DNA of 64,000 nucleotides from Sacculina carcini (taxonomy: Eukaryota; Arthropoda; Thecostraca; Sacculinidae). Positions 17,077 to 28,482 of the stretch are shown here, in pieces (the first letter of the stretch is position 1; each line of letters begins with the position of its first letter). Made by a program: the position numbers and the translations under genes. The notes under the pieces are model-generated. The model saw nothing but the letters and a program-made list of their open reading frames with translations. It did not search any database and had not been told where the DNA came from. The DNA lies in the NCBI GenBank assembly GCA_916048095.2, contig OU696576.1, positions 2,954,501-3,018,500 of the forward strand. Direction: 5' to 3'.

Positions 17077-17535
17077 ATGACTGAACAAGGTGATGATAAT
17101 CACGTTAGAGTGCAAGATGAGAATCAAATTAGAACGCCCTCGATGCCAGGATTGAGATCACCAGACCGATTTTGTCCGGAGGAGAGTTTTGTTGGGGCGT
17201 GGAAGCTGTTCCACTAGCGTTGGTCAGCGTATTACGTTTTTTCTAGACTGGGTGCGCAGTCGAATAATATCCAGGTTCATCAATTGCCTTTAGGATGCAA
17301 TGTTTCGGGTGTAATGTTCATCAATTGCCTTTCGGATGATTTGTTGAGAACGTATAATGGATTCGCACTTCGAGAAAGATGATTCAGAGCGCATAGTCAG
17401 TGAGATAATCAGCAAATTTAAAAGGTTTGCAGTTGGTGAAGTGAACGTGACATACGAGCACTATAAATTTCACGAAATAATGCAAGCTGAAGGTGAAAGA
17501 TTCGAAAATTTTCTGTCAGCTATCAGAATACTATT
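17077..17535 (+). pseudogene. LTR-2 gag, 5' part
   Basis: ATG at 17077 opens MTEQGDDNHVRVQ. The frame has a TAG after WKLFH (about 17215) and a shift near 17370 into a segment with FAVGEVNVTYEHYKF and EGERFENFL, a usual gag retrotransposon core. It stops at the LTR-3 insertion; the gene resumes at 22720. Confidence 0.75.
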
Positions 17536-17876
17536 TTAGTGTGGTTGAACTATTCTGTCGGAGCGTACGCGCACAGAATGTCAGCAACAAAATAACACTA
17601 AGCGATTTATTGGCGTAGGCAGCAAAAGGGAATGAGACAACGAGAACGACAACGACGAACGAAAACCACCGGAAGACTGTCTCCTCGAATCCCCGCGTCC
17701 CAGCGTCGCTAACGCCATGTCGCACATATAATGTATCATTATACCAAAAGAAGATATGCATATAATTCAACGATTCGGTGAAAACAAAAGCAAAGGTAAA
17801 AGCGACATATTAACAATATTGGTGACACATTAAATAATAAAATTCGTGTGTCCGCGTGTGTGGCGCAGTCGCTACA
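17536..17876 (-). repeat. LTR-3 3' LTR
   Basis: 341 bp, starting TGTAGCGACTGCG in element sense; matches the two halves of the other LTR closely. Confidence 0.9.
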
Positions 17877-17888
17877 CCACTCTCCCCC
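17877..17888 (-). other. LTR-3 polypurine tract
   Basis: GGGGGAGAGTGG in element sense abuts the LTR start TGTAGCG. Confidence 0.85.
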
Positions 17889-18960
17889 TATCGGAAACGG
17901 ACAGGAGGAATTACACGCCGACCCGAACGAGTCTGCAGCAACGTAGTGGCCCGTGAAGGTATAGATGGCGCGGCGGCTTGTGTGGTCACTGACGGAGTCA
18001 CACTTTCCGAACGTACCAGCAACTCACCACCAAGACTAAAACCTGAATATCTGTTTGACGGTCCTCTGGGGCACAGGTCGAAATGAACACGTTTAGCCGA
18101 TGGCTGAACTCGACGCTCAGGGCAGGTTGGGCGCCCCACCGTCGAGTCGGTGTTCGATACGGTAGCTCCTGCGGCGCCAATCTCCTCACACACGGCGGCA
18201 ACGCAGCGATCGATGCTAACACGTTTGGTGTGCGCTCCGATCTTGAGCAAGAGGTGTTTCGGTTGACGCGAGAGTACCTTGTGTGGACCCGAGTATGGCG
18301 GACACAAAGTACCACCGATCTCCGCGCGGACCATGGCGTGAATGCACGTAGACAAGGCGGCTGGAACGAACACTCTGGTGATTGAAAGTCGCGGTGAAGT
18401 GGGGCGTAGTCGCTCCATCGCCTTCTGCAGCCGTTCGCAGAACGATACAGGACACGAAGCGGCGACAGAAGACTCGACGCATGTGGAATCAGGCGATGAT
18501 AAAACGAAACCATGCCAATGAAACGCTGCAGCTGAGCCTGCGTGGCCGGTCTGGGAAAATTGATGATGGCGGCATGTTTTTCTGGCGCTGGTGACAGACC
18601 ACTTGGCGAGAGACGGTGTCCGAGGAAGTCCAGTTGAGAAACTCCGATCACACATTTCTCTTTGTGTAGTCGCAGTCCGGCTTTGCGGAGGCGCAGCAGG
18701 ACAGCACGCAGATGACGATCGTGCAGCTCAACCGTCGGACTGGCGATGAGGATGTCGTCTACATAGGCGAAACAGAAATCGAGTCCGCGCAAGGTCTCGT
18801 CGAGGAAGCGCTTAAACGACTGAGCAGCCGATCGCAGGCCAAAACTCAGTCGTCGAAACTCGAATAATCCGAAGGGTGTGACGATGGCCGTCTTCGGGAT
18901 GTCTTCGTCCGCTACCGGGATGTGGTGGTATGCCCGGACTATATCCAATTTCGAGAACAC
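17888..18960 (-). pseudogene. LTR-3 RT fused to integrase tail by deletion
   Basis: From 18960: [25 protein letters not shown], catalytic box [11 protein letters not shown] and thumb [14 protein letters not shown], ending near [16 protein letters not shown]. RNase H, the integrase zinc domain and the catalytic core are absent. The next recognisable part is the integrase C-terminus ([19 protein letters not shown] and VSIDRCVAA) in an overlapping frame to 17888. The join is at about 18400-18450. The copy lost self-sufficiency by internal deletion. Confidence 0.85.
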
Positions 18961-18963
18961 TGC

Positions 18964-19785
18964 TCATCGTGCGATTCGAACCGAACAGTCGTGCAGGAAA
19001 GGCACGGGATAGCGTTCCTGCTTGGTCACCGCGTTGAGCGCCCGGTAGTCCCCGCAGATGCGCAGCGAGCCATCCTTCTTGGTGACGACATGCAGGGGAC
19101 TGGACCAACAACTGCACGATCGCCGAACAATGCCCAGAGTGAGGAGACGGTTGAATTCCCGCTTGGCGGCGGCCAGCTTATCTGGTGCAAGACGACGAGG
19201 CCGAGCAGTTACTGGCGGACCAGTGGTCGGTATGTAGTGCCTGGTCGCGTGTGGCGGCTGGGCGTTGAAGTCGGGCGGAGCAACAACGTCGATAAACTCG
19301 AGGAAGATATCGGCAAGACGGCGATCATCCGAACGAACGCCGATCGATGCGAGGCTATGCTGCTCCGGTGCTGCGCTAATGACCTCCGAGCCGTCGTTCA
19401 GCTTTCGGCCAGTCACGTCCACGGTAAGCCGGAAGTTGTGCAGAAAGTCCGCACCCAGAATGGCCGTCGGCACGTCAGCCACCACAAAACACCATCGGTA
19501 TTGTTTCTGTCGATCGCCTGCCAAGCACACGGTTAGCCAGCAAAGGCCGTGTCCTGCAATAGGACGGCCATCACCGGCGAGCAGTTGAGGTTTACACGTT
19601 GAATCAACTGAGTGACCGGAAGTCAAACTTTGTGGCCACACACTGACCTGCGAACCGGTGTCGATGAGCAGGCGGTGACCACTTTTCACATCGGTCACAA
19701 ACAGCAGCGGGTGTGTAGGCGGTGCTGAGACGGACGCCACGTGCCCCAGCGTGGCTAGTTTAAAGCCGACCGAGTGTAGGTGCAT
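18964..19785 (-). pseudogene. LTR-3 protease and RT N-terminus
   Basis: A 273-codon frame. The protease has LLIDTGSQVSVWP, then AILGADFLHNFRL. RT fingers follow with LGIVRRSCSCWSSPLHVV and KKDGSLRICGDYRALNAVT. It ends around 18964 where a frameshift separates it from the palm. Protease residues look intact. It overlaps gag slightly, as usual for Gypsy gag-pol. Confidence 0.88.
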
Positions 19786-20639
19786 GGTGATCGACAGCGG
19801 GTCGCCTCAGCGCCAAACCTGGCGTGATACCAGCAAAAACCGCTGCTTGTGTCTTCGGTTGACCGTCGACCGCCGCTTGTCATTGGCGGTCTAGAGGAAC
19901 TGCGACCTCGACTACGATCGCGGTGACGCGAGATGGTGAATGACGGCGTCAGCTGGCGGACCGCTGTAGTCAGCTCTGAAACCGCCGTGAGCAGCTGTGT
20001 CACTGTGTCGTGCTCCAGCGACGTCGGAGGAGCCCTTGGAGTAGGTGCATGTGCTGTGGCGGCGACAAGTGGCTGAGCGGTAGCGGTCGCCTCCAGCTGC
20101 TGCTGAGCGCCAGTTGCTTCGAGGAAACGGTCGGCCGCCTGAGCAAGTTCGTCCAGTGGTGTGTTGTCGTAGAGGAGCGACAAGGCCGCCTTCACCTTAG
20201 ACGGCATCCGCTGTAAAAAGACACTGCGCAGTAGTCCGCTGTCTGCTTGGGTGCCACCTGCGACGCTCAACTCACCCTGCATGCGGCGGAGGAGCTGAGA
20301 CGGCATCCGGTCGCCCAAATGTTGGTGTCGTAGCAGGTTATCCAGGCGCTCTGCTCGAGAATGTGCCAGCCGCGTTACCAGAGCTGAACAGAGCGCGTCG
20401 AAGTCTGGCGCGCCCATTATTACATCTTTGAGCTGGGCCGCCACGTCCATGGGGAGATTGGTCACCAGAAATTGAAATTTGGTGGCGTCCGAATTTACTC
20501 CGGACACCATGAACGCGCAATTCACCTGCTGCAACCATAGCTCGGGCTCTTCCGGGGCGAATGGCGGCAACCGGAACGAAGTGGTTCGTGGTTCACCCGG
20601 CATCTCGGTGAGCTCGGAAGTGTCATCTGCATTGGGCAT
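19755..20639 (-). CDS. LTR-3 gag, intact frame
   Basis: A 294-residue gag-like frame on the minus strand: an N-terminal acidic stretch, the core TSFRLPPFAPEEPELWLQQV, the LLRHQHLGDRMPSQLLRRM block, a flexible region, a basic RS-rich linker (RHRDRSRGRSSSR) and a Cys/His end (CWYHARFG...C). It is conserved with 3072-3977. It would assemble the particle and bind RNA. The frame is unbroken, though pol is deleted. Confidence 0.85.
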   Translation of the reverse strand: MPNADDTSELTEMPGEPRTTSFRLPPFAPEEPELWLQQVNCAFMVSGVNSDATKFQFLVTNLPMDVAAQLKDVIMGAPDFDALCSALVTRLAHSRAERLDNLLRHQHLGDRMPSQLLRRMQGELSVAGGTQADSGLLRSVFLQRMPSKVKAALSLLYDNTPLDELAQAADRFLEATGAQQQLEATATAQPLVAATAHAPTPRAPPTSLEHDTVTQLLTAVSELTTAVRQLTPSFTISRHRDRSRGRSSSRPPMTSGGRRSTEDTSSGFCWYHARFGAEATRCRSPCTYTRSALN

Positions 20640-20754
20640 TTCGAATATGCCAAAAATATGTTCGGATTAATCGAAAAAAATGACCAACAAATACTGCCGA
20701 ATGAATTCAATATACGACGCAGTTGAGGAAGAGAAACAATTCACCTGACTGGTC

Positions 20755-20774
20755 GAACGTCGCGGGTCATCAAT
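20755..20774 (-). other. LTR-3 primer binding site (probable)
   Basis: In element sense TTGATGACCCGCGACG follows the 5' LTR. It resembles the TTGGTGACCC-type site of many Gypsy elements with one change. Confidence 0.55.
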
Positions 20775-20862
20775 TTAGTGTGGTTGAACTATTCTGTCGG
20801 AGCGTACGCGCACAAAATGTCAGCAGCAAAATAACACTAAGCGATTTATTGAGGTAGGCAGC

Positions 20863-21292
20863 TGTAAGCAATACAAAACAACTTCTGCCGAACAAAATTA
20901 ATGTGTATTAAGACAGGCGCGCGTGGGACATCGTTGTCCCACGCGCGCCTACAAGACCACACCACTCGTAAGCACGCCTCAAGACCGACTCTCCATTTCC
21001 CCTAGTTACAGTCACCAACAAAGTTCAGCACACACGCACACCAACACACGCACACCAACACACGCACACACACACAATCACACGCATACACATACACACA
21101 CGTGCACACCATCTGCCTGCTACGCATACAGACACGCACGCATTCACAAACAAACATCTACCGCTCGCGCAAGGACCACAGCCACACAAACACGCGCACA
21201 CTTTCACTCGCGCTAACATACACACTTGCATACGGAAAGATCATAGCCCAAACACACACACACACACACACTAATGGCTCAGCAATATACCA
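20863..21292. repeat. LTR-4 left LTR
   Basis: Contains a 35-bp GC-rich palindrome (20917-20951) and long CA-rich tracts; ends GGCTCAGCAATATACCA. Confidence 0.8.
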
Positions 21293-22019
21293 CACACCCC
21301 CGTGATATAAATATCAAAATTACAGATACGGTAACATACAGGTAAAACTCAAGTCAAACCGATGACGGAAACCAAAACAACACAAGCCAAAATACACAAG
21401 TACAACCAGCTCCGATCCATCCAGCACAACCTCCACCAGAAACACACTCCATGGTTGCGGCGAAGCACAACACGTTAAGCCCCAGCGACCCCCTGCGCTC
21501 CCGCCTCGCCCGTGCTCTTCAGTGCTCCGCCGCAACCTGCCGTCTTCTCTATCACCGGCCGCCGCGACAGGCACAACACTCCTCGGCCCCAGCAACAACC
21601 GTGCTCCCGCCGTGCTCCTCAGCAAACACCCGTGCTCCTCAGCACCCTGTCGCAGCCGGCCGTGATCCACCGTCCACACAAGCCGCGACGTCCCGTCTTC
21701 CGCTCAGGTCCTCCGGCTTCGGCAGCCCCAATTCATCAACCCTCCAGCAGCTTCCTCTGACGGGTCAGCGACGCATCCAGCAAAAGCGGGCCGACGATCA
21801 ACCTCGGCCACAGCTTCCTCCGCTATCTTTAGCTGGCACCTTGCTGCACAGTCGCCCCCTGCAACACTGTCTTGACACGCCGCTGAACACCGCTCTGATG
21901 CGGTATGCCTGTCCGCCTCTGATGACCGCCACAACTGCTGCCGAAACCGGGTCAAAGCTCCCACCACACCAAAACTCTCCAATAAAACCATCCAAAAACA
22001 AAAAGATGCCGAAATAGCT

Positions 22020-22454
22020 TGTAAGATGCCGAAGTCCAACTCCACAACGTACACAGAAACATGTATTGAAAGACAGGCGCGCGTGGGACGGCAATGTCCC
22101 ACGCGCGCCTACAAGACCACACTACTCGTAGACACGCCTCAGGAACGACTCCCCTTTTCCCCTAGTTACAGTCACCAACAAAGTTCAGCACACACGCACA
22201 CCAACACACGCACACACACACACTCCATGCATACCCATACACACACGTGCACACCATCTGCCTGTATAACCAGTGCTGCGCATACAGACACGCACACATT
22301 CACAAACAAACATCTACCACTCGCGCAAGGACCACAGCCACACAAACACGCGCACACTTTCACTCGCGCTAACATACACACTTGCACACGGAAACATCAT
22401 AGCCCAAACACACACACACACACACACACACACTAATGGCTCAGCAATATACCA
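22020..22454. repeat. LTR-4 right LTR
   Basis: Matches the left LTR including the palindrome (22077-22110) and the terminal GGCTCAGCAATATACCA. Confidence 0.8.
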
Positions 22455-22719
22455 AAGCAGCAAAAGGGAATGAGACAACGAGAACAACAACGACGAACGA
22501 AAACCACCGGAAGACTGTCTCCTCGAATCCCCGCGTCCCAGCGTCACTAACGCCATGTCGCACACATAATGTATGATTATACCAAACGAAGATATGCATA
22601 CAATTCAACGATTCGGTGAAAACAAAAACAAAGGCAAAAGCGACATATTAACAATATTGGCGACACATTAAATAATCAAAGTCGTGTGTACGCGTGTGTG
22701 GCGCAGTCGCTACACTATT

Positions 22720-23250
22720 GAATACAATGATGTCTGTTAAAAATGTGTTGATTCGGTTCTGCGAGATCAGACTGTGCTGGGAGTGCGTGACAACCAGCTG
22801 ATAACGAGTCTTCTGAAGGTGAGAAACCTAACGGTGAAAATATGTATCGATGAGTGTAAAGCGTACGAGAACGCAACGGCAAAATCGGAGAGTTTGTGTC
22901 CCGCGCCGATGAACCGTGTAGCTGGTGAACTGTCCAGCCGCCCCCGCCACATCGCGTGCTGTCGAATTTGTGGAGGCGCGCACAAACAAAATAAAGAAGC
23001 GTGTCGGGCATATGGGAAGAAATGTAACAGCTGTGGAAAACAGAACCATTTCGCGAAAAAATGTCGACGTCAACCGGCCGTGGGCGGGGGAAAACGCAAC
23101 GAAGCACGGAGTGTCAACCAGATGGACAACGAGCCGTCTGACGGTGAATTTTTGAATGCTGTATCGAGTAATTTTGCGGCCTCGAAAGATGTGAAATGCC
23201 ATATGATTGTGAACGGTTGTTAGGTTAATTTTCAGACTGACACTGGGTCA
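22720..23250 (+). pseudogene. LTR-2 gag 3' part and protease start
   Basis: The frame resumes after LTR-3. It carries CRICGGAHKQNKEACRAYG and a CCHC knuckle, CNSCGKQNHFAKKC, for RNA binding. A TAG at about 23221 precedes VNFQTDTGSS, the protease active site. LINE-B begins directly after DTGS; the rest of the protease is at 25250-25440. Confidence 0.85.
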
Positions 23251-25250
23251 TCATCATCATCAGGTACATATATATATATTTTCAACGTTGTGGTTTTTAT
23301 GAAGCAATTTACATCACATCACATCGCATTTTTGACAGGGAACAAGAACATGTTGAGATATAAAAATATATATATAATATATAAATATAACTGGATTAAA
23401 GCATCAATCATATGAAATTGTAGATGAGAGTGGACATATAAAATGAGGTAGAATAGGTAAAAACAAGTAAAAGAAGGTGGGTAAGTAACAAAGGATCATT
23501 GTGAAGAAACGTAATGGTATCTCAACTGCAGTGTCCAGCGGTGTTAAATAAACATGTTGCTCTATATACAAACTGACGCCTTGAGATCGCAAGCGAATAG
23601 GTTTATCAGTGGAGTTAGCTGCACTGTCGCAGATATTGACGGTCATATTTCCAGTTTTCTTCAGCATTTCTATTGAGCTGAACAGCGTCACTGATGTTTT
23701 ATCTGCGTTCAACTTAAGACCACTGCTGGAGAGCCAGGTGGTGATCTCCCTGGCTCCCTCTTCCGCCCGATCCACGAGTTCACCGATGACATCCGGTGTT
23801 CCAGTCCATATGAGTTGAAAGTCGTCCGCGTAACACACCATACTACCATTTGGAAGGTGACACTGGGCCTATCGCGTATATTGAAAACATCAGTTGACCA
23901 AGAGAAGACCCTTGTGGGGCTCCGAGCTTAACTGGGATATGTCTTTCCACCACGTACCATTTGGTTGCGTCCGCAGAGATAGCTCCTGAACCACTCCGCG
24001 TCAACACCGTACCAGCAAAGCTTGTTACAGAGCTCAACATGATCGACTGTATCGGAAGCCTTGCTGAAGTCGAGTGATACCAACAGAGATACCTCCCTCC
24101 GCTCAAACGAATCAGTGATATTTTTAGAAAGGTCGATGAGTGCATTTTCTGTTGAGTGGTCTGGTCGTAAGGCGTACTGTTGATCGCTCAATAGACCATG
24201 ATCCACCATATATTCAGTAAGTTGTAGTCAGATAGTTTTTTCAGTACCTTTGATAATGAAGATATCAGATATCAGGCCGGAACTGTTTTAGTGGATGTTA
24301 TATGCGTTTTGGAAATGGTCATCACAAGTTCCGATTTCCACAACTTGGGAAAAACTTTTTGAGCTGATTGACTTGTTGATGGTTTTCAGAATGTAGGGAC
24401 CAGTCACAGCAAAAGTGTTTTTAGAGCAGGTAAATGAATGCCATCAAACCCAACAGAATATGTAGATATCATTACATTGATGATTTTGCTCAGTTCAGGA
24501 AGTGTGATGGTGTGCAAAGCCAGAGTTCGAGCGCATACAGCGGGAGGGCGCCGAAAGTAAGGTGCTGACGAACATGACAGGTTACGGGCCGATTCAGCGG
24601 TCTCCATCGCTACAGCTGTGAAGTAATTATTGAGCCCATCGGTTTCACTCACAATCGAAGCTCCGCGATTCGCCAGGGCAACAGAGCACTCGATTCCATA
24701 TCGCTCTCCAGAAATGGGAACTGCTAGTGTCCATTTGAGCGGACAGGATATTTCGCTGAGCACGGTAAATTGCAGATTTGGTGGCGTTTCTCAATCGGTG
24801 GTAGTCATCCAGTTTGTTCTGAGCTCCAGCCTCGTGCTTCTTTCTTCTCCATTTGTTAAGCAGCGTCTCGCTCCTTCATCATGCTGGTGACCTCTGTCCC
24901 TCCACCTATCCATGGTCTGCATGACTGAGTTAGATTTGCTTTCCTCAATGGACATATTATATCTAAGAAGACTTCCCAATTTTGCAAAAAAATGGTTCAC
25001 CATTGTATCGACGGATGAGGCCAAGTCGAATTCGGTCCAATCGCATATGAGGAGCTAGATACAGAAATGGTCCCAATTAAGATGCCGCCATGGTCTGAAA
25101 GTCACCAGTTTAGGTTGCATCCGCTTGAGCATACGCATACGCTTGAGCCGCACCACTCGTCGGCGAGTGGCGTGTCATGCACTTTGATAGTCACGTTTGC
25201 GTTCTCCACATTGGTATCAAAACTATCTATTATTGTGTTGAAGTACATCT
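23245..25250 (-). mobile_element. LINE-B, 5'-truncated, nested in LTR-2 protease
   Basis: Minus-strand non-LTR element. RT pieces include LLVSLDFSKASDTVDH (23928-24209), KLGAPQGSSLGQLMFS and CYADDFQLIW (YADD intact, 23404-23841); upstream pieces reach about 25240. The 3' end at 23247 has a (TGA)n tail. Frames are shifted several times. The exact right end is uncertain; LTR-2 protease coding resumes at about 25250. Confidence 0.8.
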
Positions 25251-25440
25251 ATCACGTATTAACGTGCTTCCCGCAAAATACGCTAAAAATATGAATCCGA
25301 CGACGACTGTATTGAAGACATGGAACAACGGCCGTGACACTCCAATTGGTATCACGACAACAAACTTTAGAAATCCGAAAAATGACAAGAAATATTCTGT
25401 GGAGTTTGTGGTTTATGCAGAATTTTGACGCCGTTGTTTG
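25250..25440 (+). pseudogene. LTR-2 protease, 3' part
   Basis: NVLPAKYAKNMNPTTT and PIGITTTNFRNPKNDKKY match the second half of a Gypsy retropepsin, with RASQQMQLI following in the next frame at about 25440. Confidence 0.7.
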
Positions 25441-26860
25441 GACTGAGGGCCAGTCAACAGATGCAGTTGATCGAAGTGTGGGAAGAAAACTTCGAAAGGG
25501 TGCACAAGATACCGTTGGATGATTTTTCAGATGTTATGGACGGCCGAATGGGTGAACTGAGTGGTACACATCACTCAAGCCTGAGGCGAGACCGATTGGC
25601 ATGCCCGACAGAAGAGTACCAATAGCGGTCAGACCAAAACTGAAAGAGTAGTTGGACAGACTTGAGAATCTGGGAGTAATATATCTTGTCGACTAGCCCA
25701 CTGATTGGGTCAGCCAAATGGTATGTACCACAAAGAAGGATGTCAGGTAAGGGCTTGTATTCATCCCAAGGATCTGAACACGGCGCTGGTGAGGGAGAGG
25801 TTTACCCTGCCGATTTTAGAGGACACACTGCGCGAACTGGCGGAATCGCGTGTGTTCACAAAATCCGATATTGCGTCCGGGTACTGGCACGTTTTACTAG
25901 ATGAAACACTTAACTTTTTATTGCGTTTCAGACATGCTATGACAAATACCGCTGGTTTAGACTGCCGTTTGGATTGTCGGTGTCAGCCGACATTTTTCAA
26001 AAGAAGTTGCTATCTGCGTTTTCAGGTCCGGAAGGTGTGGTTTATGTCGCAGACGATGCCATTATGCACGGAAAAAGTGTAGAAGAACACGACCAAAGAC
26101 TGGAGTCGTTTCTTGAGCGATGTTGTGAGAAGAATATTTAGCTCAACAAGGAGAGGCTAGATCTGAAATGTGAGTGTGTGACGTTCATGGGGTATCGAAT
26201 TTCAAGCGACGGACTGAGACGAGACCCTGGGAAGGTGAAGGCGGTTTCAAACTATCCAGTTCCGGGTATGATTACCGAACTGCGATGCTCTTTAGGGATG
26301 GTGAACTACTTGTGTCGGTTTTTGCCGAAAATCGTTGAGGTACTACAGTCTCTGCTGAATCTCACCAAAAAGGATGTATCATGGACTTGGGCCAAGCCTC
26401 ATGAAAGAGCGGTCGCGAAAGCCAAGGAGATGATAGTGGCTGATAACTTGCTGATGATATATGACCCCAATAAAGATTTGGTGGTAGAGAACGACGCGAA
26501 TGAGTATAGACTGGGCAACGTACTTATGCAGGAAGGCAAGCCTGTTGCATATGCCAGCAGGTTGTTATCAAGTACAGATACAAATTATGGACAAATAGGG
26601 AAAGAGATGTTGGCAGTCAAGCACGGCCTAGAAATTTTTACCACTATACGTATGGACGCCATGTACATGTAATTACGAATCACAAGCTGTTGGTCAGTAT
26701 TAGGTGTAAATCGCTGAGCAAAGTCCCGAAGGTATTACAAGCTTAGCTGCTGAGAACGCAGAACTATACATTTCATCTGGAATATCGGCCCGGAAAAGAC
26801 ATTACCGTCGCAGATTCGCCGTATAGAGCTCCAATCGCGGAGGCGGAGCACGCTCTGTGC
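25440..26860 (+). pseudogene. LTR-2 reverse transcriptase and RNase H
   Basis: Pieces in order: KKEGCQVRACIHPKDLN, FTLPILEDTLREL and FTKSDIASGYWHV (RT fingers/palm), VVYVADDAIMHGK (catalytic ADD), FMGYRISSDGL thumb, then the RNase H-like half YDPNKDLVVENDA, KPVAYASRLLS and EMLAVKHGLE. Stops and frameshifts occur near 25622, 25695, 25920 and 26140. It ends against the SINE. Confidence 0.85.
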
Positions 26861-26871
26861 ACGCTTTGTCC

Positions 26872-27115
26872 GCCTCGTAGTCGAGTAGCTAAGACGCACG
26901 CTTTGTGCACGAGAGGTCCAGGGTTCGATTCCCTGGCGAGGTGAAACGGTTGTGTTCGTTTCTTAAAGTGATCGCCCAGTTGTCGCAGGCCGGGTTTCGT
27001 GTGCGTGCAGCCGTGCAGTTTCTGTACTGACCGTGACTGCGATAACCCGTGCGGCCGGACCTGCGGTGTGCGAACCGGGGCCGTGAGGCTTTGCCCATGC
27101 AAATTCACGCGAACA
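26872..27115 (+). mobile_element. tRNA-derived SINE copy 2
   Basis: Head with GTCGAGTAGC (A box decayed) and GGTTCGATTCC (B box intact), body ending CCGTGAGGCTTTGCCC, stopping at CACGCGAACA without the AT-rich tail. It sits between RNase H and integrase of LTR-2. Confidence 0.88.
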
Positions 27116-27117
27116 CA

Positions 27118-28330
27118 ACGGCATACTGATCCGCGGACACAGAGTGAACATACCGAAATGACTACGGAGTGACATGCTACTCAAGGTGCACGCAGGTCAT
27201 CAAGGCATAAATTCATGTTTGAGAAGGGCACGTGAATTGATTTTCTGACCTAGGATGTACCAAGATTTTCGTCAATATGTAGAAGCATGATTCACATGTG
27301 CTTCCAGTACGTCAAGTCAGCAAAAGGAGGCTCTCATTGCTCATCTGGTCCCTGAGAGAATAGGAGTTGATCTATTCATATTCAAGGGACGAGACTACAT
27401 GGTGGCAATAGATTACTTGAACCCATTCATCCAAGTCGACTATTTACTCGACATTGATTCAGCTACTGCAATAACGAAACTCAAGCAGCACTTTGCGAGA
27501 CACGGAATTACTGACGTTGTCGTGTCAGACAACAGTGCATAGATTTCCTCGATATTATTCAAACATTTTTCTACATGATGGGGATTTCGTCACCAGAAAT
27601 CGAGTCCTGGTCACTCACAACCAAATGGAGCGGCCGAAGCGGCTGTCAAACGTGTGAAAGGTGCGATGCTGCGAGTGCACAAAGCGGAATAGGATCCATA
27701 CATCGGATTGCTGAACATGCACAATACGCCGCAAGAAGGTATGTACAGTAGTCCTGCGCAAAAACTGATGGGGAGGAGAACTCGCACCCTGGTGCCAACA
27801 CACTCATTAGTTATGAAGCCTGGCTATACGAATATTCAACAAGAGGTTATGTGCCGTGAGAAAGCGAAACAGAAGATGGTGGACAGATATTGCTCCAGGA
27901 GAGAACTTCCTCGATTGGAGGGAGGAGAGTCCGTATTTGTGCAGCCGATTGCTGGCAAACAGTCACCAGACACCAGACACCAGCAAGAGTAACTTAGAGA
28001 TCTGGTCCCCTCAGCCAGGAAGGTCTCATCTGGTCCCGTCAACAGTCAGGTCGTGACACCCGGAGTCAAGGCGTTCCGTTGCAACAGAGTCTTCATACGC
28101 CAAGACGATAGCGTTGTACGAGTAGACCCTGCGTCAACTCCAGGTATTCTCCTAGTAGATCAACCGATGTCTTAAATTCCTGCGGAGGTGAACATCCCAG
28201 TAGCTGAGGCTGGGGCCGCGACGGGCGACTCTGATCCGCCGGTGATTCAAGATCAGATGTCAACGCCCGAACAGAGAACACGTTCCGGTCGCGTGGTGAA
28301 GAAGCCTATTCGCTACACTCAATACATTTA
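27118..28330 (+). pseudogene. LTR-2 integrase
   Basis: HAGHQGINSCLRRAR (zinc domain), GVDLFIFKGRDYMVAIDYL (first Asp), VVSDNSA (second Asp) and NGAAEAAVKRVKG (Glu) are present, then SVFVQPI and a C-terminal tail ending near 28330. Stops lie near 27165, 27250 and 27541 and shifts follow. All three catalytic residues persist in the fragments. Confidence 0.85.
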
Positions 28331-28471
28331 GCGTACTGTTGTTTGTATTTGGCATGCGAAGTGGTGTATGCTGTTGTGTTCAAGTACGCCTTGTATCGTA
28401 TGGGTGTAATTGTACAATTTGTTTCATGTGGGATCTTATTCTTGCTGTTTAATGTTTGAGTCCACTTCGTA

Positions 28472-28482
28472 AAGAAAGGGGA
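28472..28482 (+). other. LTR-2 polypurine tract
   Basis: AAAGAAAGGGGA directly precedes the 3' LTR. Confidence 0.88.

Larger units (their letters stand above)
20863..22456. mobile_element. LTR-4: TRIM-like non-coding LTR element
   Basis: Two direct repeats (20863-21292 and 22020-22454, about 430 bp each) bound a 727-bp interior without RT, RNase H or integrase. The insertion site is duplicated as GCAGC. The repeats start TGTAAG and end ACCA, so TG...CA holds in both orientations. A GGGGGTG purine run beside the left repeat suggests the minus strand as sense. The interior has a Pro/Ser/Ala-rich frame at 21451-22017 of unknown meaning. A partial second copy lies at 50946-51640. Confidence 0.8.
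17536..22714 (-). mobile_element. LTR-3: Ty3/Gypsy element nested in LTR-2 gag
   Basis: Flanked by the 5-bp duplication CTATT (17531-17535 and 22715-22719). LTRs are 17536-17876 and 20775-22714, the latter enlarged by a TRIM-like insertion. Gag, protease and RT are on the minus strand; RNase H and most of integrase are missing. It is related to the gag relic at 3072. Confidence 0.92.
20775..22714 (-). repeat. LTR-3 5' LTR, split by TRIM-like element
   Basis: LTR sequence occupies 20775-20862 and about 22457-22714; together they match 17536-17876. The intervening 1.6 kb is LTR-4. Confidence 0.9.
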
